36,829 nt of DNA from a virus. The notes under the pieces were generated by a model, which was given only the letters and a program-made list of their open reading frames with translations, was not told the DNA's origin and ran no database searches. Each line of letters begins with the position of its first letter. The first letter of the stretch is position 1. The translations under genes and the position numbers were made by a program. Where the stretch lies: positions 1 through 36,829 of IMG/VR virus record IMGVR_UViG_3300042897_000740; one strand, given 5' to 3'. Shown here one piece after another: positions 31,379 through 36,829 of this stretch.

Positions 31379-33343
31379 ATGATTAATGCTTTTGTGATTA
31401 ATTTGACAAAAAATTCAACAAAACTTACTTCTTTCATTCGACGTTTCAATCAACAGTTTCCAGATAAATCTAAGATTGCGCTACATCGTTATGAAGCAGT
31501 AGATGGTTTAACTATAAATCACGATCAATTGTTAAAAATGGGTTATGATACTTATCGCTCTTGGCGCGATCCATATCATAATCGTAAGTTCACGCATGGT
31601 GAAATTGGCTGCACTTTAAGTCATTTTGGTGTTTGGAAAAAATGTATTGAATTAAATCAACCGATTATTGTTTTTGAAGACGACATTGAATTTCTACCTA
31701 ACTTTAATCTAGATGATATTGTAGAAGTTCTTAAAACAAAAGAGTTCGTTTATCTTTCAAGAAAAGACATTGGTGGTAAATCGAAACAAATTAATGATAA
31801 GTTGGCAATTCCTCCATACGCATACTGGACTTGCGCTTATGCATTAACTCCAATTGCTGCCGTTAAGTTATGCAATAATTTTGCATATAATAATATTTTG
31901 CCTGCGGATGAGTATTTACCTTTAATGTTGGATGTGCACCCATCTCCAGAATTAAATGATCATTTTATGCACCTTCCTAAAATAGAACCTTTGGCATTTG
32001 AGCCAAGTGTATGTAAACCTGTAGCAGGTGCATTTAATACTTCCGATACAGAAATTGGAACAGGAACCAAATACTTTAAAGATTTTGATTTAAAGGTTGT
32101 TACCGTCGCGACCGATTTAAGTAAAGCCAAACAACTATTAACATCAGCAGAAAAACATAATATTAAAGTTAGAGTGCTTGGAGCAAATAAAGATTGGACT
32201 GGTGGGGACATTAAACGAGGACCTGGCGGTGGTACGAAAGTTAATTTTCTTAGAAATGAATTGCAAAATTATCAAGATGACGACCTAGTGATGTTTGTGG
32301 ATGGTTATGACGTTTTAATTAATGAAGAAGAATATGGTATTATAGAACGCTATCTAACCTTTCATTGCAAAGTTTTATTTGCTGCTGAAAAAGTTTGTTG
32401 GCCAGATAGAAGTTTAGAGCCGTACTTCCCTGAACCTGCAAATGGTTATCGATATTTGAATAGTGGATGTTTTATCGGCGTGGTTTCTGAACTTAAGAAG
32501 ATTGTTTCGGATACAATTAACGACACTGATGATGATCAACTGTATTTTCAAAGAAAGTTTCTAAGTAAAAAATACGACATGAAACTGGATCATGAGGGGT
32601 ACGTTTTTCAGTGTATTTCAATGGTCGAGGATAAAATTGGGTTAAACAAACACAATCAGATCACAAATTCTGAAACTCGATGTACAGGAGTTGTTTTACA
32701 TGGAAATGGTGGTCCTATTGCGAAAGATCGTTTTGATGCAATCTATAATTTCCTTTATCCAGATAAACCACCCACAAAATACACCTTTGCAAATACAAAA
32801 AACTTTAGAATCGTTGGACCAGAAATCATATGCATTAAGTTTATGACGCCTCAAATGTGTGCCGATCTAATTGGTATGGCTGAAGAAACTGCGCGCAAAA
32901 ATGGTGGGTTTAAACCATTAGAATATGATAAATTTCCAGCACAAGAACTTCGCATCAAAGCAATTGATCAAGGTTTGTGGAACGCTATTGAAAAAAACTT
33001 AAAAGAGTACATCTTTCCTGTAATTGAGTCTTATTGGGCACCGACGCAGATGTATGGTGTTCGGGATCTTTTTGTAATTCGTTATAGCCCCGATACACAA
33101 AAATCACTTAACTGTCACAATGATGCTTCCATGGTAAGTGGAACGGTAAAACTCAATAATGATTATACAGGGGCAGAATTATACTTCAGAAGGCATAATA
33201 TTAAGAATACTGATATGGAAGTGGGCGAATTGATGCTTTGGCCAGGACAGGTGACTCACGGTCACGAGAGCCTACCAATTACAAGTGGAACTAAATATAG
33301 TCTAGTTCTATGGACACAACGCCACCCAAGAGATGAAATTTAA
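31379..33343 (+). CDS. three-domain GT25 / PLOD-type glucosyltransferase / lysyl-hydroxylase-like enzyme (654 aa)
   Basis: Residues 1-215 form a GT25 domain: AFVINLTKNSTKL, HGEIGCTLSHFGVWKKC (73-89), IIVFEDDIEF (96-105). Residues about 237-465 match the glucosyltransferase domain of animal LH3/PLOD3: MFVDGYDVLI (305-314, metal ligands Asp308 and Asp311), WPDRSLEPYFPEP, YLNSGCFIGV (359-368), DDDQLYFQRKFL (384-395), LHGNG (440-444, His441). Residues about 475-650 match the lysyl-hydroxylase 2OG domain: CHNDAS (579-584, HxD His580/Asp582), NDYTGAELYFRRH and WPGQVTHGHESLP (621-633, distal His629). Together these are the three activities for glucosyl-galactosyl-hydroxylysine on collagen. Residue 639 is Lys where LH3 has the 2OG-binding Arg. 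It is flanked by fibre and neck genes and overlaps gp13 by one base. Confidence 0.82.
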   Translation: MINAFVINLTKNSTKLTSFIRRFNQQFPDKSKIALHRYEAVDGLTINHDQLLKMGYDTYRSWRDPYHNRKFTHGEIGCTLSHFGVWKKCIELNQPIIVFEDDIEFLPNFNLDDIVEVLKTKEFVYLSRKDIGGKSKQINDKLAIPPYAYWTCAYALTPIAAVKLCNNFAYNNILPADEYLPLMLDVHPSPELNDHFMHLPKIEPLAFEPSVCKPVAGAFNTSDTEIGTGTKYFKDFDLKVVTVATDLSKAKQLLTSAEKHNIKVRVLGANKDWTGGDIKRGPGGGTKVNFLRNELQNYQDDDLVMFVDGYDVLINEEEYGIIERYLTFHCKVLFAAEKVCWPDRSLEPYFPEPANGYRYLNSGCFIGVVSELKKIVSDTINDTDDDQLYFQRKFLSKKYDMKLDHEGYVFQCISMVEDKIGLNKHNQITNSETRCTGVVLHGNGGPIAKDRFDAIYNFLYPDKPPTKYTFANTKNFRIVGPEIICIKFMTPQMCADLIGMAEETARKNGGFKPLEYDKFPAQELRIKAIDQGLWNAIEKNLKEYIFPVIESYWAPTQMYGVRDLFVIRYSPDTQKSLNCHNDASMVSGTVKLNNDYTGAELYFRRHNIKNTDMEVGELMLWPGQVTHGHESLPITSGTKYSLVLWTQRHPRDEI

Positions 33344-34104
33344 TGGCTAAACCTACCTCTCGCGCCGAATTAAAAGACTATGCGCTACGCAAATTAGGGT
33401 TTCCAGTCGTAGAGATTAACGTCGACGACGATCAGTTAGACGATCGTATCGACGAAGCTCTTACGATGTATCAGCAATTTCATTATGATGCAGTTGAAAA
33501 AACCTATTATAAACATCAGGTTACTAGTGGTGACGTTGCCAACACATATATTTCGATGCCAAGTAGCATTATTGGTGTAACTCGTATGTTCCCAGTCAGC
33601 ACTGACAGCGTTAACTCGAACGCTGCAGGCAATTTTAATATGTTCGATTTGACGTATCAGTTACGTTTGAATGAACTTTACGATTTTACCTCTGCTGATT
33701 ACGTTTACTATGCGCTCGCAAAACAACATATTCGTACACTCGACCTTCTATTTTTAGGCGAACAACCTGTTCGTTTTAATCGTCATGACGATAAACTTTA
33801 TATCGATATGAAGTGGAATAATCGAATTGTTGTCGGTAGTTACTTGGCCATTGAATGTTATAAAGTCATAGACACAGCAGTTTCCACAGAAATATGGAAT
33901 GATAGTTGGCTTAAAAAGTATGTAACTGCATTGTTCAAAAAGCAATGGGGCGAGAATCTTAAAAAGTTTTCTGGCGTTCAACTTCCTGGTGGAATTACAT
34001 TGAACGGTCAACAAATATGGAATGAGGCTGAACAAGAGATTGAACGTCTCGAAGAAAAACTTCGCGACACATATGAAGAACCACCACAGTTTGAGATTGG
34101 TTAA
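33343..34104 (+). CDS. 13: neck protein gp13 (T4-like)
   Basis: A 253-residue protein starting MAKPTSRAELKDYALRKLGFPVVEINVDDDQLDDRIDEAL, the recognisable opening of gp13 homologues in cyanophages and other T4-like marine phages. YQQFHYDAVEKTYYKH and a helical C-terminus (NEAEQEIERLEEKLRDTYEEPP) also fit. In T4, gp13 and gp14 form the neck that closes the filled head and accepts the tail. It is shorter than T4 gp13 (about 309 residues), as usual in marine relatives. Its start overlaps the preceding stop (TAATGG) and its stop overlaps the gp14 start, giving the conserved 13-14-15 order. Confidence 0.85.
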   Translation: MAKPTSRAELKDYALRKLGFPVVEINVDDDQLDDRIDEALTMYQQFHYDAVEKTYYKHQVTSGDVANTYISMPSSIIGVTRMFPVSTDSVNSNAAGNFNMFDLTYQLRLNELYDFTSADYVYYALAKQHIRTLDLLFLGEQPVRFNRHDDKLYIDMKWNNRIVVGSYLAIECYKVIDTAVSTEIWNDSWLKKYVTALFKKQWGENLKKFSGVQLPGGITLNGQQIWNEAEQEIERLEEKLRDTYEEPPQFEIG

Positions 34105-34967
34105 TGCCAACATCAGTTTATTTCAATAACTATAATTCTCATGCTGAGCAACGATTATATGAAGATTTAATCGGTGAAGTTGTTCACACATACGGAATAG
34201 ACGCAAAGTATATTCCAAGAGAATCAGAGTCATCTTTTGATCTTGTGTTTGGTGACGATCCAACTAAGAAATATGATTCATCATATCCAATCGCGGTTTA
34301 TGTTCAAAATGTTGATGGATTTCAAGGCGGCGATTTGTTTAGTAAATTTGGTCTTGAGATTCGTAAACAAGTTCAATTCGTCATTCCTCATCGCGCATTT
34401 AAGCAAGGTATTCCACAAAATCTACTTCGTCCAAGAGAGGGAGATTTATTGTGGTTGACTAATTTTAAAAATCTATTTGAAATTACTTTTGTTGAACGTG
34501 ATAACTTTTTCTACACATTCGGTAGATCAAGTTATTATGGCTTTCTTGTTACTTGTGAACTATTCCGTTACAGTAACGAAGATCTTGCAACAGGCGATCC
34601 AGAAGTTGATGTAATTGAAAATGAATTGTCATCTGCGTTTAAATACACTATGACTGCTGGTGGAACGAGTACTTATGCATTGAACGAGCAAGTATATCAA
34701 GGAACAAGTTTAAACGCTGCAACTGCAATTGGTTACGTTGCAAGATGGGATAAGCCTACTTTGAGTTTAGAATTAAAAGATGTAAAAGGAAGATTTGCTA
34801 CAGGCTCCGCTATTGTTGGAGTAGAAAGTGGAGCAAGTTATGTGTTATCAAGTACAAATCTGTTTGATAATACGAATGATGGTTTAGAAAACAATTTCGA
34901 TTTTGAATCTGAAGCAGATGGTGGGATTTTAGATTTTACTGAATCTAATCCATTTGGTGAACCATAA
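34104..34967 (+). CDS. 14: neck protein gp14 (T4-like)
   Basis: A 287-residue protein starting MPTSVYFNNYNSHAEQRLYEDLIGEVVHTYGID, typical of marine gp14 homologues; PIAVYVQNVDGFQGGD and LLWLTNFKNLFEITFVE also match my memory of the family. gp14 works with gp13 in the neck at the head-tail junction. Residues 189-250 form an extra beta-domain (STYALNEQVYQGTSLNAATA to IVGVESGASYVLSS) that is also present at the end of gp15, and the tail NPFGEP is acidic and disordered-looking. It overlaps both neighbours by one base (TAATG), so 13, 14 and 15 are translationally coupled. Confidence 0.85.
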   Translation: MPTSVYFNNYNSHAEQRLYEDLIGEVVHTYGIDAKYIPRESESSFDLVFGDDPTKKYDSSYPIAVYVQNVDGFQGGDLFSKFGLEIRKQVQFVIPHRAFKQGIPQNLLRPREGDLLWLTNFKNLFEITFVERDNFFYTFGRSSYYGFLVTCELFRYSNEDLATGDPEVDVIENELSSAFKYTMTAGGTSTYALNEQVYQGTSLNAATAIGYVARWDKPTLSLELKDVKGRFATGSAIVGVESGASYVLSSTNLFDNTNDGLENNFDFESEADGGILDFTESNPFGEP

Positions 34968-36040
34968 TGTTAGGTAGTCCATTTTATCATAGAACAATAC
35001 GCAAAAATGTTATTGCGTTCGGTTCACTTTTCAACGACATTACTCTTGTTCGTTATTTAAAAAACAGTTCAACAGAAATTGAACGTTTTAAAGTTCCGTT
35101 GTCATATGCAGCAAAAGAAACTTTTATAACTAAATTGCTTGGCGATCCTGACCTACAAAAAAATGTGCAGGTCGTTTTGCCAAGAATGTCATTCGAGATT
35201 ACTTCAATAACATATGATTCGAGTCGAAAAACGTCATCATTTAACGAGACATTTTTTATTAAATCGAATTCTAAATTAGATTATTTGCGCAGTGGTGTAC
35301 CATATACAATTGGTTTTGATTTGCAAATTTATGTTCGTAACGTTGAAGATGGTACACAAATTGTCGAACAAATTTTACCATATTTTAATCCAGATTACAC
35401 AGTTTCTGTTAACTTCATTAATAATCTTGAAACAAAAAGAGATGTTCCAATCATATTAGAAAATGTTTCATATTCTCAAAACTATGAAGGAGAAAAGGGA
35501 ACTGTTCGTTATTTGATATGGACATTATCGTTTACTATGAAGACATACTTTTTCGCTAACACTTCAGAATCTAGTGTTATCCGTAAAGTTGTTGCAAATA
35601 CGTCGTATGAACTTGAATCAACAGCATTACGTCAATTCATTGTCGAAAATGGTTGCATCTATAAGATTGGCGAAACAGTATATCAAGGACCTAATGTACC
35701 AAACGCAACTGCAGTTGGTATAGTCAGTAGACAGTTTGGAAATAATGTCACAATTCAATTACGATCAGGAAAGTTTGATATTGACAAACCATTGTTTGGA
35801 GTAGACTCGCGAGCAAATTGTTCAATTATTGAAGATGTTAATGAACCATTGCAGCTCGTATATCAATCTGCAACACCAAACCCATTAAATTCAAGTTCTA
35901 ATAGTGATTTTGGATTTACAGATGTATTGCAAGAATACCCATACATCTATCCTGTTACTGCAAATACAGATACATATAGTACAGATTCGTTAAACATCAC
36001 TGTCGATACTAACCAACTAACCTCGGACGAAGAGCAATAA
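34967..36040 (+). CDS. 15: tail sheath stabiliser / tail completion protein gp15 (T4-like)
   Basis: A 357-residue protein opening MLGSPFYHRTIRKNVIAFGSLFNDITLVR, characteristic of gp15 in cyanophages and relatives; VPLSYAAKETFITKL and VVLPRMSFEITSI..D..RK are further landmarks. In T4, gp15 caps the tail tube and sheath and provides the head-docking surface. It is longer than T4 gp15 (272 residues) because of a C-terminal extension: residues 231-292 (IYKIGETVYQGPNVPNATAV to LFGVDSRANCSIIED) repeat the domain seen in gp14, followed by an acidic tail. The next gene starts one base after the stop. Confidence 0.85.
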   Translation: MLGSPFYHRTIRKNVIAFGSLFNDITLVRYLKNSSTEIERFKVPLSYAAKETFITKLLGDPDLQKNVQVVLPRMSFEITSITYDSSRKTSSFNETFFIKSNSKLDYLRSGVPYTIGFDLQIYVRNVEDGTQIVEQILPYFNPDYTVSVNFINNLETKRDVPIILENVSYSQNYEGEKGTVRYLIWTLSFTMKTYFFANTSESSVIRKVVANTSYELESTALRQFIVENGCIYKIGETVYQGPNVPNATAVGIVSRQFGNNVTIQLRSGKFDIDKPLFGVDSRANCSIIEDVNEPLQLVYQSATPNPLNSSSNSDFGFTDVLQEYPYIYPVTANTDTYSTDSLNITVDTNQLTSDEEQ

Positions 36041-36041
36041 A

Positions 36042-36829
36042 ATGGCAAGACAAAATATTAATATCGGCACAGCAGCAAACGACGGCACAGGCGATAAACT
36101 TCGCGTAGCCTTTGATAAGATCAACGATAATTTCGTTGAATTGTATGAGCAAGGCGACAAAGGAACTAAAGGCGACAAAGGTGAACCTGCTGTTGGTGGA
36201 TCAGGTGCACAAGGAGCACAAGGTGTTGCTGGCGACAAGGGTGCAACAGGCGCGCAAGGCGTGCAAGGTGATATTGGCACAAAAGGCGATAAAGGTGAAG
36301 TTGGAGTGCAAGGTTCTGCTGGTTCGACTGGCGCACAAGGCGATGCTGGCACAAAAGGCGATAAAGGTGAAGTTGGAGTGCAAGGCGCACAAGGTGCTGT
36401 TGGCGATAAAGGAGAAAAAGGCACAAAAGGTGATGTCGGAGCACAAGGTGTACAAGGTGCTGTTGGCGATAAAGGAGAAGTTGGGGTTCAAGGTGTCCAG
36501 GGCGTTCAGGGCGCATCTGGCGGTGGTGCTAATACAGGTAATGTGACATTTAGCGACCAAATTGTAATAGGCACTGGCAGCAATGATGGCAGTGGCGGAT
36601 TGTATTTGGCTCCTGGAAATAATAGTATTGCTAATAGTGCATTACAATACCTGAGAGTGCGCGGTGGTGATGTTGCCACACACATACACCTTGACACAGG
36701 CAATAACGCCTATTATGACCAATACTTTGGTGATGACGGCAAGTATGTAAAATTAGAAGCAGGTGATGCAGGCAATGTCGTAATCGGTACTGATGATGTT
36801 AATAATCAGTACAGTTGGTCATTTACTAG
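36042..36829 (+). CDS. collagen-like virion structural protein (partial, 3' end missing)
   Basis: It starts ATG one base after the gp15 stop and stays open to the right edge (262 full codons). Residues 1-38 (MARQNINIGTAANDGTGDKL, then AFDKINDNFVELYEQG) are the hallmark start of a structural protein common right after gp15 in T4-like marine phages. A collagen-like tract follows (about residues 39-160), rich in GDK, GEK and GTK triplets with lysine in Y, then a beta-rich segment beginning GNVTFSDQIVIGTGSNDGSG that reaches NNQYSWSFT at the edge. The stalk inserted between the conserved N-terminus and the beta head makes this another candidate substrate for the 654-residue enzyme. Confidence 0.88.
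   Translation, partial: MARQNINIGTAANDGTGDKLRVAFDKINDNFVELYEQGDKGTKGDKGEPAVGGSGAQGAQGVAGDKGATGAQGVQGDIGTKGDKGEVGVQGSAGSTGAQGDAGTKGDKGEVGVQGAQGAVGDKGEKGTKGDVGAQGVQGAVGDKGEVGVQGVQGVQGASGGGANTGNVTFSDQIVIGTGSNDGSGGLYLAPGNNSIANSALQYLRVRGGDVATHIHLDTGNNAYYDQYFGDDGKYVKLEAGDAGNVVIGTDDVNNQYSWSFT
36276..36385 (+). repeat. direct DNA repeats in collagen tract of the last gene
   Basis: A 38-base sequence encoding GTKGDKGEVGVQG occurs exactly at 36276-36313 and 36348-36385 (start-to-start 72 bases, in frame). A second pair, 27 bases long and encoding QGAVGDKGE, lies at 36390-36416 and 36453-36479. Both pairs keep the reading frame, consistent with duplication inside the stalk. Confidence 0.85.

Noticed and set aside
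31379-33343. Eukaryotic contamination suggested by the LH3/PLOD-like domains
   Set aside because: The gene is intron-free, overlaps gp13 by one base, has similar AT-rich codon use and sits in a phage structural operon.

Overview
The window looks like part of the structural (late) region of a T4-like marine myovirus (Caudoviricetes, contractile tail), AT-rich and tightly packed. Three adjacent genes at the right end read as the T4-type neck and tail-completion proteins gp13, gp14 and gp15. They are followed by a truncated structural gene that opens with an NDGTGDKLR...F.KIN.NF.ELY signature known after gene 15 in cyanophage and pelagiphage relatives. Motifs close to the T4 late promoter TATAAATA sit in most of the longer intergenic gaps. 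The host cannot be read from the sequence; the heptose/LPS-type sugar genes suggest a Gram-negative bacterium. No tRNA, rRNA, CRISPR, transposase or integrase was seen. No gene-free stretch exceeds 300 bases; the longest gaps are 15399-15465 and 22525-22608.

Layout. (1) 1-6366: the end of a glycine-rich adhesin-like gene, a small conserved phage protein, a 2OG-Fe(II) oxygenase, a small conserved phage protein, then a 947-residue collagen-like tail fibre, a glycine-rich protein, a short collagen-stalk fibre and a tail-assembly-chaperone-like protein. (2) 6363-15398: two giant tandem genes (1342 and 1663 residues) made almost wholly of RCC1-type beta-propeller repeats. They are split in the middle of a repeat but stay in the same frame. 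(3) 15466-19917: a glycan cassette with a GT9-like/methyltransferase fusion, a methyltransferase, a GT-A/methyltransferase fusion and a GT25 glycosyltransferase. (4) 19906-22524, minus strand: four genes joined by 4-base overlaps, encoding an HldE-like bifunctional ADP-heptose synthase, a cupin, a mini HAD phosphatase and an HldD-like epimerase. (5) 22609-31368: a second fibre block with a 768-residue collagen-like fibre, a glycine-rich protein, a second 2OG oxygenase, a small protein, a 1300-residue collagen-like fibre and a second tail-assembly-chaperone-like protein. (6) 31379-33343: a 654-residue enzyme joining GT25, PLOD/LH3-type glucosyltransferase and lysyl-hydroxylase-type 2OG oxygenase domains. 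(7) 33343-36829: gp13, gp14, gp15 and a partial collagen-like structural gene.

How the parts may work together. The most striking possibility is a phage-encoded collagen-modification pathway. The 654-residue enzyme carries, on one chain, the three activities that animals use to make glucosyl-galactosyl-hydroxylysine. It lies 407 bases after a long collagen-like fibre gene, and all the lysines I noted in the phage collagen tracts sit in the Y position (X-Lys-Gly), the classical lysyl-hydroxylase site. Two further 2OG oxygenases each lie downstream of a glycine-rich gene. A second possible circuit is ADP-heptose synthesis (HldE/HldD-like) next to a GT9-like, heptosyltransferase-family enzyme, which could decorate the fibres or the host envelope. 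Functions are assigned from motifs recognised by eye; no database search was run.
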